NCBI GenBank assembly: GCA_030147745.1
Contig: JASBUS010000025.1
Coordinates: forward strand, 1-64,000
Direction: 5' to 3'
DNA length: 64,000 bases
From: Alphaproteobacteria bacterium
GTDB lineage: Bacteria; Pseudomonadota; Alphaproteobacteria; Micavibrionales; Micavibrionaceae
The notes under the pieces are model-generated. The model had not been told where the DNA came from. It was given only the letters and a program-made list of their open reading frames with translations, and ran no database searches. Within the stretch, counting starts at the first letter, position 1, and each line of letters begins with the position of its first letter. Below, piece after piece: positions 25,778 to 34,058 of the stretch. The position numbers and the translations under genes were made by a program.

Positions 25778-26635
25778 TTAAAGCGAAAAAAGTACAATAA
25801 CTAAACTGCAGCATGTGATAATCGCTCCAGGAATCAGGCTTTGCGAAATATCATGCCCTTTGGCGCGGTGATAGAGCATCAACATAAATGGCGCAGCTAA
25901 CAGCACCGCCGTGTAATAAGATGGGTCAGGCGCCCAGAGCACCGCATACCATGACGCCATACAGGATAATGCACTGACCACCGATAACACCATAATATTG
26001 CGCGTGACGCGTAAAGGCGCAATCGGCAGCGCTTGAAACTTCATCCAACCAAATGAACATATAACCTGCGTGATGAAGATGATGAAGGATAACATCAACA
26101 CGGCATCTAGCTTATTTTCAGTGGTTTCCTTCACCCAGATTTGCGACAGTGCAATCATCACCGCGTTTAGCACCACAAGGCCAATAAAGGATGTATGCGT
26201 GAAACGGATATGGCGCATCTTCACAACCGTGACATTCGCAATAACCATCGCCGCCGCAATAAGCGCCGCATTTATAGGATGATCCGCCATCCACGCCAAG
26301 CGCCCTTCGCCAATAAATAACCAAACCACAAAAGTAAATATCATCGCGAGCGGCATGAAGAGTGACGCAAGATGCGCGCTATGTTCCTTCGCCCCATAAA
26401 ATAAACTGGTACTTGTCACCATAGAGGCTATTCCCGCGATCAACGCGCCGCTATAAAAGCCCCAGCCCTGCGGCCATTCAATAAAGGGCAACGTCACGCC
26501 AAACATAAGCGACAACACAATACAGCGCACTAAATTCAACTGAAGCGCAGGCATACGAATATGCTGATTCCACACCGTCATAAAACAGGAACTAAACAAA
26601 CAAAATAACGCAGGAATAAGCCACATCAGCAACAT
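25778..26635 (-). CDS. Drug/metabolite-type permease (EamA-like), copy 2
   Basis: A 285-residue integral membrane protein with about ten hydrophobic helices in two similar halves, the layout of the drug/metabolite transporter superfamily. It is clearly paralogous to the upstream gene at 26673: both share TVWN near residue 20, QLNxxRC near 33, FYxxAlxAGxxS near 65, HSAHxAxLFMPxAM near 90 and a late PSYY/PSF segment. The substrate is unknown. The 37-base gap to the upstream paralogue suggests one transcript arising from tandem duplication. Confidence 0.8.
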   Translation of the reverse strand: MLLMWLIPALFCLFSSCFMTVWNQHIRMPALQLNLVRCIVLSLMFGVTLPFIEWPQGWGFYSGALIAGIASMVTSTSLFYGAKEHSAHLASLFMPLAMIFTFVVWLFIGEGRLAWMADHPINAALIAAAMVIANVTVVKMRHIRFTHTSFIGLVVLNAVMIALSQIWVKETTENKLDAVLMLSFIIFITQVICSFGWMKFQALPIAPLRVTRNIMVLSVVSALSCMASWYAVLWAPDPSYYTAVLLAAPFMLMLYHRAKGHDISQSLIPGAIITCCSLVIVLFSL

Positions 26636-26672
26636 ACTTTCAGAAATTATTGACCATCACATCAATAAGCGA

Positions 26673-27539
26673 TTATCCACCCGCGCGAAAGCCAAAAGAT
26701 AACGCCACGATTATTATGCTGCATAAAGTCACGATGAGGCCAGGTAAGAAACTATCGTGAATATCATCACGGCTAAGGCGGTGATATAACCCCGTCATAA
26801 AGGGAACAACCAACATCAATGCCGCCACAAAAGACGGATTAGGCGCTAATATGACGGCAAACCACAGCGTAAAACCACGAATAAAACCGCAGCCACATAA
26901 GAACAAAAAGGACAGTTTAAACAAAGGCGCGCCTAAGCCATCCCCCTGCACTTTACAAACAAAAGCCGAGGACAGCGTTTGAATAAAAAACAAAATCCAT
27001 GACAGTAAAAACACGTCATTTAATGTTGCGCCTGTAGTTTTCTTAACAAAGATATGCGCGATGGCAATCACACTCGCATTAAGCGCCACAAGCCAGCCAT
27101 ATTGCATGCCGCCAATATTGATATTGCGCATTTTGATGATGGCGATATTCGCAACCAACATCGCGGCCATGATTATGCCCGCAAGTGCAGGCTGCGCCAT
27201 TAGACCTGCCCGAAATAATGGGTCAACCACCGTCCAGCCAATAAAGGTCAGCACCATCGCCACAGGCATGAATAACGCCGCTGTATGCGCACTATGGTGG
27301 CGCGCTGTATAGAAAATGCTGATACTGGTGATGGTCGAGGTCACCCCCGCGAAAAGCGCACTAATATAAAACCCGCTATCATGCGCATAATCCAAAAATG
27401 GCAGACCAAGCGATAAGATCAACGTTGTATATAAACAGCGCCAAAAATTAAGCTGCGCAGCAGGCAGTTTCAACCGATTATTCCAAACGGTTGTAGCGAA
27501 TTCCATCAATACAGTAACAAGACCGAAAAACAGCCACAT
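26673..27539 (-). CDS. Drug/metabolite-type permease (EamA-like), copy 1
   Basis: A 288-residue membrane protein with about ten helices and no soluble domain. It shares the motifs TVWN, QLNFWRC, HSAHTAALFMPVAM and IIKMRNI with the copy directly downstream, so the two are products of a local duplication that have since diverged widely. Because DMT carriers can work as heteromeric pairs, the tandem could encode two halves of one transporter, though this is inference. It lies 27 bases after the divergent end of the HNH gene region, same strand. Confidence 0.8.
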   Translation of the reverse strand: MWLFFGLVTVLMEFATTVWNNRLKLPAAQLNFWRCLYTTLILSLGLPFLDYAHDSGFYISALFAGVTSTITSISIFYTARHHSAHTAALFMPVAMVLTFIGWTVVDPLFRAGLMAQPALAGIIMAAMLVANIAIIKMRNINIGGMQYGWLVALNASVIAIAHIFVKKTTGATLNDVFLLSWILFFIQTLSSAFVCKVQGDGLGAPLFKLSFLFLCGCGFIRGFTLWFAVILAPNPSFVAALMLVVPFMTGLYHRLSRDDIHDSFLPGLIVTLCSIIIVALSFGFRAGG

Positions 27540-27566
27540 TGGCGCGCGATGACCTATACAGATTAA

Positions 27567-28259
27567 TTATTCATCTAAATCTAATTCAGTATCCCAATAA
27601 AGGAAATCGCTCCAGCTGTCATGTAAAAAGCTCGGTGGGAATTGGCGTCCGCATTCTTGCAATTCAGATAATGTCGGCTCATGCGGTTTGCGGATTGGGT
27701 GCATATGGCATTGTGATGGCAGCTTGCTACCTTTTTTAAGGTTACAAGGCTGACAAGCCGCAACAATATTTTCCCAATTTGTACGCCCACCACGCGCACG
27801 TGGAATGACATGATCAAATGTTAAGTCGCTTGATTTAAACTGGTCACCACAATATTGGCAGCACCATTTATCACGTAGGAATAAGTTAAATCGAGTAAAT
27901 ACGGGCTTGCGGTTATAAGAGATATAATCCTTAAGCACCAAGACACTTGGCAGCTTCATTTGTGCGGTCGGGGAATGGATCACACGTTCATATTCAGAAA
28001 TCACATGTACCGTACCACGAAAAATGGCCTTAACAGCTTCCTGCCAAGGCCATATAGATAGTGGATAATAACTTAAAGGACGGTAGTCGGCATTCAAGAT
28101 TAATGCGGGGCATTGTTCCAACGGCGTATTCCGTCCAACTTCCCGCATCCTACGGGCGCGTTCCCGCATTCTCTCTTCTATTAAATGCTGATGGGCAGAG
28201 CTGCCACTATCATAAACTGTAGGGCCATTGCCTGTTGTGCCATTATATCCATTCGCCAT
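27567..28259 (-). CDS. HNH endonuclease family protein
   Basis: A 230-residue protein with a C-terminal HNH nuclease domain: two CxxC zinc pairs (CQYCGDQF and CQPCNLKK) bracket the catalytic TFDHVIPRARGG and WENIVAAC. An N-terminal region of about 120 residues (ALILNADYRPLSYYPLSIWPWQEAVKAIF, in two parts) is the conserved lead of a widespread stand-alone alphaproteobacterial HNH family. It is not linked to an intron, intein or restriction methylase here. Cellular role is unknown; DNA repair or defence are only possibilities. Confidence 0.9.
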   Translation of the reverse strand: MANGYNGTTGNGPTVYDSGSSAHQHLIEERMRERARRMREVGRNTPLEQCPALILNADYRPLSYYPLSIWPWQEAVKAIFRGTVHVISEYERVIHSPTAQMKLPSVLVLKDYISYNRKPVFTRFNLFLRDKWCCQYCGDQFKSSDLTFDHVIPRARGGRTNWENIVAACQPCNLKKGSKLPSQCHMHPIRKPHEPTLSELQECGRQFPPSFLHDSWSDFLYWDTELDLDE

Positions 28260-28442
28260 GCCATCCTCCTGCCGGCTAGATAATCGGTTAGCGCAAGCCT
28301 AAGCTGCACTCGACACAACCATAATAACAGATTCTCCCTCCCCCCTCATCCACGCTGTGAACAACATGTGGATATTTTTAGGAAAAATCGCCTAATATAC
28401 TGAATTATAACACATCTGGTTGTGGAAAACAAAGATTCACAA

Positions 28443-29096
28443 CTATGGATAAAGTACGCGCTTGAGGAAATCACGCCCCTTTACAACGCCGTCCAGGTCA
28501 ATACCATGACCGAGTCCCGGCGTAATATGCCCGTCTACATCGTAACCTGCGCCCTGTAAAAAGGCATGCGCCTCTTCAAACATATCGACAGGGACAACGT
28601 CATCCGAACTGCCATGCGCCAAATAGATAGGGAATTTCAAATAGTTATTAGGCGCATCCATTAAGGCCTGCCCGTTCAATAATGCACCAGAATAACCAAG
28701 TACACCCGCAATGGCTTTATCCATACGCGGCGCCGTATAAAGCGACATCATCGTCCCTTGTGAGAATCCAACCAAGGCAATTTTCTCAAAAGGCACGTTA
28801 AAATTATCTGCGCAATCTTGAATAAATTTCTCCAAAATCGGTGCAGCAGGCTGAATATTTTTCAGCATAATATCCGCGCGGCGATCAAAAAGTGAAAACC
28901 ATTGGAAGCCAAAAGCCGATATCTCACATTGCTCTGGCGCATCGGGTGATATGAACAAAGTGTTCGGCATTTCAGCCGCCCATTCATCCGCGAGAGAGAT
29001 CAAATCCTGCCCATTTGAGCCATAGCCATGCAGCAAAATCACAAGGCTTTTGGGATCAATATCGTTACCATATTTGTAAAAATTAAGGTCTTGCAT
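28443..29096 (-). CDS. Phospholipase/carboxylesterase family alpha/beta hydrolase
   Basis: A 217-residue cytoplasmic hydrolase of the carboxylesterase/lysophospholipase group. The fold is evident: LVILLHGYGSNGQDLISLADEW (oxyanion turn), nucleophile elbow GFSQGTMMS with Ser near residue 115, Asp in SSDDVVPVDM and the terminal His in GLGHGID. I start at the ATG 29096, seven bases after TAGGA. A TTG at 29114 overlaps the upstream stop and is less likely. It is the last gene of the flbT-flaF-ceramidase operon. Confidence 0.88.
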   Translation of the reverse strand: MQDLNFYKYGNDIDPKSLVILLHGYGSNGQDLISLADEWAAEMPNTLFISPDAPEQCEISAFGFQWFSLFDRRADIMLKNIQPAAPILEKFIQDCADNFNVPFEKIALVGFSQGTMMSLYTAPRMDKAIAGVLGYSGALLNGQALMDAPNNYLKFPIYLAHGSSDDVVPVDMFEEAHAFLQGAGYDVDGHITPGLGHGIDLDGVVKGRDFLKRVLYP

Positions 29097-29110
29097 TGGT
29101 CTTCCTAATA

Positions 29111-29764
29111 TCAATTCGATTTAAGCGCATTTTTAGCATAGCCCCGCACGCAAAGATAGAGGACAATCGCGTTTAATACATGCCAGATAAAATGCGTGCC
29201 TAAGGCAAAATGCGTACAAATCAGCATATCCACCGACCGGAATGTTAACGACACCAAAAACACCCCACTGGCGAGCAAAAGAATCAAGCGCTCTTGTTTA
29301 ATCTGACCGCTGAAATAATGCCACGCGCCAAAACAGGTCAGTAATATGGCCGCGGGCAGATAACCTAAACTGCCATTCAGCCAATCTTGCGGTAACAGCC
29401 CGCTACCGACAATCAACCCGACAAAAACGGCATAAACCGCGCCGACCTGAACAAGACCAAGGCGCATAACCCGAGCGGCATAAAGGCCAATAAAGACCAA
29501 CTGAAACGCCAAAATTGGCAAGGTATCCGCCAGCATCGCCCAGAACACGGCAAAGCTGTGAAACAGAAAACTACCAATACCAATAATGAAAAGTAATGTG
29601 ACCAGAAGCCCTGCGCCCCAGTCCATCGCCCCCGCGCGCTTCACATGGCGAAAGGCGCAAAAAGCTGCGATAATAAAGGCAAGATTAGTCAGCGCATTAA
29701 CAGGTTCAGCCCAAAAGGCAGCGCTTAAACGTTCACAATAGATATCAATTGGTGCCCCAGACAT
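29111..29764 (-). CDS. Ceramidase-family integral membrane hydrolase
   Basis: A 217-residue protein with about seven helices and the alkaline-ceramidase/PAQR-like signature: IDIYCERLSAAFWAEPVNALTNLAF at the N-terminus (in two parts DIYCERL and FWAEPVNALTN), FHSFAVFWAMLADTLPI and the C-terminal HFIWHVLNA, supplying the Ser/His/Asp residues that bind zinc in this superfamily. The substrate in bacteria is not established. It begins five bases after flaF and is followed by the esterase, so a lipid-related pair sits behind two flagellar regulators. Confidence 0.85.
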   Translation of the reverse strand: MSGAPIDIYCERLSAAFWAEPVNALTNLAFIIAAFCAFRHVKRAGAMDWGAGLLVTLLFIIGIGSFLFHSFAVFWAMLADTLPILAFQLVFIGLYAARVMRLGLVQVGAVYAVFVGLIVGSGLLPQDWLNGSLGYLPAAILLTCFGAWHYFSGQIKQERLILLLASGVFLVSLTFRSVDMLICTHFALGTHFIWHVLNAIVLYLCVRGYAKNALKSN

Positions 29765-29769
29765 TGCAT

Positions 29770-30228
29770 TTACGGCTTCATACCGTCTTTAGCCTTCGGC
29801 TTAACCATCAAACCTGCCGATATTTCGCGGTTAATGGTGATGATGCTTTCAAGCATAGATACATCCTGCGTGCGCAGAATATCCATTTCACGTTTAAAGA
29901 TGAAATTCGCCAGATTAATAATGTTACTGCGTAGTGCCTTCGCTTGCTTATCTTGTGTATCTTGATGCTCAATCGCCGCTTGTTTTTCAACGGCAGCATC
30001 ATAAAATAACAACCAGATGGAACGGTTATAAAGCAGGCAATCTGACAGGACTTCTTTTTTATCCAAACCGCGCCATTTTTCATCATCCGCCCAATTGGCT
30101 TTGATGTCTTCAAGGGCATCCGCTGATTTCACCAATACGCGTGCTTCAACCTCACGCTGATCACGTGAAAGGTTATGCGCATTCTTACCATATGCCCCTG
30201 CGGCGTCTGCATAAGATTTGTTATTCAT
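29770..30228 (-). CDS. flaF: Flagellar biosynthesis regulator FlaF
   Basis: FlaF works with FlbT in alphaproteobacteria to control flagellin translation and secretion. The 152-residue protein matches the family pattern: SYADAAGAYG at the start, EVEARVLVKSADALEDIKANW, LLYNRSIWLLFYDAAVEK, NIINLANFIFKREMDIL and SIITINREISAGL near the C-terminus. It lies three bases after flbT. No flagellin gene is present in this window, so its usual partner genes must lie elsewhere. Confidence 0.9.
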   Translation of the reverse strand: MNNKSYADAAGAYGKNAHNLSRDQREVEARVLVKSADALEDIKANWADDEKWRGLDKKEVLSDCLLYNRSIWLLFYDAAVEKQAAIEHQDTQDKQAKALRSNIINLANFIFKREMDILRTQDVSMLESIITINREISAGLMVKPKAKDGMKP

Positions 30229-30231
30229 TGA

Positions 30232-30651
30232 TTAGGCGCTTTCCGTTTGTTCTTGGTGTTCAAATTGAGCGGCTTTTTCCAAAAGCTCTTTTTCAAAAGC
30301 CATCAGCTCTTGCGCTTGCTTCATCGCTTTATAGAAGTTTTCCTTCAAAATAAAGTTCGTGATATTGATAAAGAACAAAGCCGTAGACGGCGCAGCTTTT
30401 TTAATCGCGTCGGCTTCTTTATAAAACTGGTCAAAATATAGCTCTGGCTTGCGCGCCAAATACATACACTGAATGAGGAAATAAATACGCTCGCATGGTG
30501 TTTGCGCGTCATCTTCTTGCATAACGTCTTTTTCACGCAAAATCGGTGCGTCACCCGCAATATGCAGGCGTGTACGTTGCTTATCATTTGTGATGACCGC
30601 TTCCCCAATGAGGATTTTTTCATGCGGTTTTAAGTCGATTACGAGGGCCAT
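30232..30651 (-). CDS. flbT: Flagellin post-transcriptional repressor FlbT
   Basis: FlbT binds flagellin mRNA leaders and links translation to flagellar assembly in Caulobacter-like bacteria. The 139-residue protein has the family features: LKPHEKILIGEAVITNDKQRTRLHI (in parts KPHEKILIG and NDKQRTRL), APILREKDVM, and PCERIYFLIQCMYL. GGAGAG precedes the ATG. First gene of a four-gene operon with flaF, the ceramidase-like gene and the esterase. Confidence 0.92.
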   Translation of the reverse strand: MALVIDLKPHEKILIGEAVITNDKQRTRLHIAGDAPILREKDVMQEDDAQTPCERIYFLIQCMYLARKPELYFDQFYKEADAIKKAAPSTALFFINITNFILKENFYKAMKQAQELMAFEKELLEKAAQFEHQEQTESA

Positions 30652-30792
30652 GAGATTCTCTCCTTACTAAAAATATATGTCTTTTTTCTAAAGAATAAAG
30701 ACCGGCATTCTGCCGTGTTAACCATCATTATTTGATTATAGCATATCTTGAACACAGAAAAAAATGGGTAATTTTTGCCTATAATATGACAA

Positions 30793-30826
30793 CAAAAAAC
30801 GCCGCATAAAAAACATATGCGGCGTT
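30793..30826 (-). terminator. Rho-independent terminator of sodB
   Basis: AAACGCCGCATA (30797-30808) pairs with TATGCGGCGTTT (30815-30826). On the minus strand a T-run follows, about 20 bases after the sodB stop. Confidence 0.92.
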
Positions 30827-30846
30827 TAGAATTTTTATATGGCGAA

Positions 30847-31473
30847 TTAAGCCGCAACTTTAAGCGGGCCTTTAGCAATAAGGCTTTCAACATAGGCCCA
30901 GTTGACCATGTGTTCCAAGAATGATTCAACAAATTTTGGACGTGCGTTGCGGTAATCAATGTAATATGCATGCTCCCATACATCGCAAGTCAAAAGCGGT
31001 GTTTTGCCTTGTGTAAACGGCACGCCTGCATTTGATGTGCTAACGATTTCAAGCTTGCCGCTTGCGTTATCCATCACAAGCCAGCCCCAGCCTGAACCGA
31101 ACTGACCAACACATGTTGCTACGAATTTTTCTTTAAACGCGTCATAGCTGCCGAAAGCTTCATCAATTTTAGCCGCCAAAGATGCACTCAATGCGCCTTT
31201 GCCACCTTCTGGGCTTAGGCAGTTCCAGAAAAAGCTGTGATTCCAGTGCTGTGCCGCGTTGTTAAACAAACCGATTTTCGCGCTGTCATTCGCAGCCGCC
31301 AAAATAATCTCTTCCAATGACTTACCTTCTAGGCCAGTGCCAACAAGAAGCTCATTACCCTTCGCAACATAGGCTGCGTGGTGTTTATCGTGGTGATACT
31401 CAAATGTTTCCTTGCTCATATGTGGCTCTAGCGCGTCATAAGCAAAAGGAAGCGCAGGTAATTCAAACGTCAT
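30847..31473 (-). CDS. sodB: Iron-type superoxide dismutase
   Basis: Removes superoxide in the cytoplasm. The 208-residue protein has metal ligands in HHDKHHAAYV (His27 region), NHSFFWNCLSPEGG and DVWEHAYYIDYRN. The pattern AAQHWNHSFFW and the Gln-containing FGSGWGWLV favour the iron form. AAGGAAA precedes the start. Monocistronic, with a strong terminator. No Fur box was seen nearby. Confidence 0.97.
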   Translation of the reverse strand: MTFELPALPFAYDALEPHMSKETFEYHHDKHHAAYVAKGNELLVGTGLEGKSLEEIILAAANDSAKIGLFNNAAQHWNHSFFWNCLSPEGGKGALSASLAAKIDEAFGSYDAFKEKFVATCVGQFGSGWGWLVMDNASGKLEIVSTSNAGVPFTQGKTPLLTCDVWEHAYYIDYRNARPKFVESFLEHMVNWAYVESLIAKGPLKVAA

Positions 31474-31554
31474 AATATGGTTTCCTTTATGATTTTAACA
31501 TTGTCAAAAATACGCGAATAAGGATACATTGCCCATTAAATTTAACAAGAGCAA

Positions 31555-32364
31555 ATGGGCAAGAAATATAAAGCTATGCAAAAAAGTTACGCGCAAGACA
31601 TCGTCCGCAGCCATGATTATAACCGCTATCTTGTCAGCCTTTTCGCCAAGAGCTATACGCAGAAGCAAGCGCTATGGGCGATTTATGCCTTTAATTACGA
31701 AATTGCCCGCACCCGCGAAATTGTTAGCGACACGACCATTGGCCTAATCCGCCTAACATGGTGGCGCGATGCCTTAAAATCCATTTACGGCATGCCAACC
31801 GAACATAAACGCAGCCTTGATGACCACCCAATATTGCCTGAACTTGCCGACGCCATTAACGATTTCACCCTGCCCTATGACTATTTTGATGAATTATTGT
31901 TAGGCCGCGAATTTGATTTAGAAGACCTTCAGCCTGAAACATTAGACGGCCTGATCACCTATATCCAAAACACCAATGGCCCATTGCTGAAACTGACCGC
32001 CTTGATTACGGGCGCAGACCAAAGCGTGATAGATCCCCTAGCCCTTGCCAATGGTTTAAGCGGCATCCTCCGTGCTATTCCATTCCATGCGCAGCATAAT
32101 ATCGTCATGCTGCCCGCCGCAATGATCAGCAAAGATGCCGTTTTAACAGCTGAGACAAAGCAATTACAGCCCTGCGTTAAAGACATCGCCGCCGCTGCGC
32201 AAAATGCGCTAAGTAACCTAAATACGCCATTAAAAGGCCCGCTTAAAGCCCTCAAGAAACTCACGCAGCTTGAGTTAAACCAAATGGCGAAATGCGGGTA
32301 TGATCTGCGCAATAAAAAATTCCAACAAAAAATCCCATTCCTTGCATTCAGAATGGGATTTTAA
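31555..32364 (+). CDS. Squalene/phytoene synthase-like protein (NDUFAF6-like)
   Basis: A 269-residue all-helical protein of the trans-isoprenyl synthase fold. It has the family phrases ALWAIYAFNYEIARTREIVSD and RLTWWRDALKSIY, but the Asp-rich DxxxD motifs that bind diphosphate in real squalene and phytoene synthases are missing: the first reads NYEIARTRE, the second ANGLSGILRAIP. This resembles NDUFAF6, a non-enzymatic complex I assembly factor, so carotenoid synthesis should not be assumed. The start may be 31555 or the ATG at 31576. A terminator overlaps its final codons. Confidence 0.82.
   Translation: MGKKYKAMQKSYAQDIVRSHDYNRYLVSLFAKSYTQKQALWAIYAFNYEIARTREIVSDTTIGLIRLTWWRDALKSIYGMPTEHKRSLDDHPILPELADAINDFTLPYDYFDELLLGREFDLEDLQPETLDGLITYIQNTNGPLLKLTALITGADQSVIDPLALANGLSGILRAIPFHAQHNIVMLPAAMISKDAVLTAETKQLQPCVKDIAAAAQNALSNLNTPLKGPLKALKKLTQLELNQMAKCGYDLRNKKFQQKIPFLAFRMGF
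32329..32363. terminator. Bidirectional terminator overlapping the end of the synthase-like gene
   Basis: AATCCCATTC (32331-32340) pairs with GAATGGGATT (32351-32360), flanked by A-run and T-run on either side. It lies inside the last codons of the plus-strand gene and also follows the minus-strand gene ending at 32385. Confidence 0.8.
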
Positions 32365-32384
32365 ATCACTTTATAAACTGTGGC

Positions 32385-32714
32385 CTAAGCGCGGGCTAAA
32401 TCCACCAATTTCGCCATATTTGGCGCAGCCTTGCGGCGCAGGTGAAGTGAGCTCACGCCATCCGTCAGCGCCAAATCAATTAAGGCCGCAGCGTCATCTT
32501 CACGTCCTAGGCGATAGGCCGCCGTCGCAAAAATCTCGGCAATTTCAATTATACCATCGTCACGACCGCCTGCCATCGCCATAAAGGCTGCATTGACCAT
32601 ATCAATACCTTCATCATCGGTCATGCCATCTTCAAGCGCTGTCACGAAATCATCTGGGCCTGTTTCAACGGCATCCATGAAAGATTCACATAAATTCACT
32701 ATATTTGCGGACAT
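32385..32714 (-). CDS. Hypothetical acidic helical protein (109 aa)
   Basis: A 109-residue soluble protein rich in Asp, Ala and Met, with two helical segments (MVNAAFMAMAGGRDDGIIEIAEIFATAAYRLG in part) resembling short helix-repeat proteins. The C-terminus is basic (HLRRKAAPNMAKLVDLARA). GGAGGGATG precedes the start. No family recognised. It faces the divergent Fur-controlled gene at 32897 across a 180-base gap. Confidence 0.6.
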   Translation of the reverse strand: MSANIVNLCESFMDAVETGPDDFVTALEDGMTDDEGIDMVNAAFMAMAGGRDDGIIEIAEIFATAAYRLGREDDAAALIDLALTDGVSSLHLRRKAAPNMAKLVDLARA

Positions 32715-32823
32715 TCATCCCTCCCTATTAAATCAAATAAGCCAGACAACGCTAATTCATATACCCCCTATATGCAACCGTGAACTGCAGACTATATATT
32801 TTATAAACGCATTAAATTGCCGC

Positions 32824-32865
32824 TTGACGAATCTTAAAATCTAAATGAGAATGATTATCATTAAC
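32824..32865 (+). promoter_or_regulatory. Promoter with Fur box for the DOPA-dioxygenase-like gene
   Basis: TTGACG (32824-32829), 17 bases, GAGAAT (32847-32852) form a sigma-70 promoter. The 19-base segment 32847-32865 (GAGAATGATTATCATTAAC) matches the classical Fur box at 16 of 19 positions and covers the -10 element, so iron-loaded Fur should block this promoter directly. Confidence 0.75.
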
Positions 32866-32896
32866 AACAAGAACAAAACAACGAACAGGAAAAATT

Positions 32897-33226
32897 ATGT
32901 ATCACGTCCATGTCTATTTTAATACGGCCGCTAAAGACAAAGCGATGACTTTAAGACAAAAAATCGCAGCCGATTTCCCTAAGCTTACGCAAGGCCGCGT
33001 TCATGACGCCCCTGTCGGCCCGCATCCTATGGGCAGCTTTTTGGTCATCGTCCCTGATACGTTACTCTATAGCTTCCGTGGCTATCTAAACGAAAATCAT
33101 GATGGCCTCAGTATTCTCATTCACCCTGAAACAGGCGATGATCACCACGACCACGCCGAATCCAATATCCTCTGGGTCGGCACACCACAAAACATCAACC
33201 TCGACATCTTTGGCCCTAAGCCATGA
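32897..33226 (+). CDS. DOPA 4,5-dioxygenase family protein
   Basis: A 109-residue protein of the small DOPA 4,5-dioxygenase-like family, which opens aromatic diols using iron. Motifs are MYHVHVYFN (metal His pair), HDAPVGPHPMGSFLV, and SILIHPETGDDHHDHAE. The HHDHAE cluster gives extra histidines. An AGGAAAAA site precedes the ATG. Its promoter carries a Fur box, so it should be expressed in iron starvation; a role in siderophore or catechol breakdown is an inference from this regulation. Monocistronic with a terminator directly after. Confidence 0.85.
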   Translation: MYHVHVYFNTAAKDKAMTLRQKIAADFPKLTQGRVHDAPVGPHPMGSFLVIVPDTLLYSFRGYLNENHDGLSILIHPETGDDHHDHAESNILWVGTPQNINLDIFGPKP

Positions 33227-33227
33227 A

Positions 33228-33257
33228 AAAAAGCCTCCTGCATATGTAGGAGGCTTT
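33228..33257. terminator. Bidirectional terminator between the dioxygenase gene and gpmA
   Basis: AAAGCCTCCT (33230-33239) pairs with AGGAGGCTTT (33248-33257) with A- and T-runs on both sides, serving both convergent genes. Confidence 0.9.
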
Positions 33258-33285
33258 TACAAATTATTGAATTAGGCGCGGGCGA

Positions 33286-33912
33286 TTACTGCCCCATGAA
33301 ATAACGCTTCTTAATCACGCCATCTTCCAATTCAAACACAAGCGGAACGCCTGTTGGCATTTCAGCTTCGTTGATGGTTTCAGGGGTTTCCGCGCCAATG
33401 ATGATTAATGTTGCGCGTAGAGAATTACCATGCGCCGCCATCAAAACAGTTTCACCATTATCAAGACACGGCTTAATTTCTTTTTCAAAATATGGGCGGA
33501 CGCGGTTTTCAACAACATCACGCAGGCATTCGCCGCCTGGTGGCGGGACATCATAGCTACGGCGCCAGATATGCACTTGTTCATCGCCATATTTCTGACG
33601 GGTTTCATCTTTGTTTAAACCAGTTAAATCGCCGTAATCACGCTCACGCAAATCATCATGACGCACCATTTCTGCAAATTTATCCGCCTGCCCCGCTTCG
33701 GTTAAGGCAATCTCAGCCGTGCGGTTGGCGCGCTTCTGTGTTGATGAGAAAACTTTGTCAATTTTAATACCTGCATCTTTCAACAATTGTCCCGCGCGCT
33801 TGGCTTCTGCTTCGCCTGTTGCCGTCAGGTCAACATCCTTAAAACCAGTGAAACGGTTTTGTAAATTCCACTCTGATTCCCCATGGCGAAGAAGTATTAG
33901 TTTTTGCTGCAT
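33286..33912 (-). CDS. gpmA: 2,3-bisphosphoglycerate-dependent phosphoglycerate mutase
   Basis: Interconverts 3- and 2-phosphoglycerate in glycolysis. The 208-residue protein has the phosphohistidine motif LILLRHGESEWNLQNRFTG (His near residue 8), RERDYGDLTGLNKDE, and MAAHGNSLRA with the second active-site His. It is shorter than the 250-residue E. coli enzyme, as is common in alphaproteobacteria. It ends at a bidirectional terminator shared with the dioxygenase gene and runs divergent from pnp. Confidence 0.94.
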   Translation of the reverse strand: MQQKLILLRHGESEWNLQNRFTGFKDVDLTATGEAEAKRAGQLLKDAGIKIDKVFSSTQKRANRTAEIALTEAGQADKFAEMVRHDDLRERDYGDLTGLNKDETRQKYGDEQVHIWRRSYDVPPPGGECLRDVVENRVRPYFEKEIKPCLDNGETVLMAAHGNSLRATLIIIGAETPETINEAEMPTGVPLVFELEDGVIKKRYFMGQ

Positions 33913-34022
33913 AACACACCTATATTTCTGTTGATTCTAATTTGAGCCTAAAGCTGTGAAAAATATAGCATTTCTGTCTGCGCCAATAAACAATATAAAA
34001 AACAATTTCTTAGTAAAACTCT

Positions 34023-34055
34023 TTGACAAAGCTGGCCAATAATGCGAAATATAGG
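34023..34055 (+). promoter_or_regulatory. Possible promoter of pnp
   Basis: A perfect TTGACA lies at 34023-34028 and TATAGG at 34050-34055. The 21-base spacing is longer than normal, so the -10 choice is uncertain. A start near 34060 would put the whole leader hairpin at the 5' end of the mRNA. Confidence 0.45.
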
Positions 34056-34058
34056 GCC

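Noticed and set aside
27567-28259. Homing endonuclease or restriction system
   Set aside because: No intron, intein, methylase or repeat is associated; the N-terminal part matches a free-standing HNH family.
31555-32364. Carotenoid or hopanoid biosynthesis gene
   Set aside because: The Asp-rich catalytic motifs are missing and no terpenoid genes surround it.
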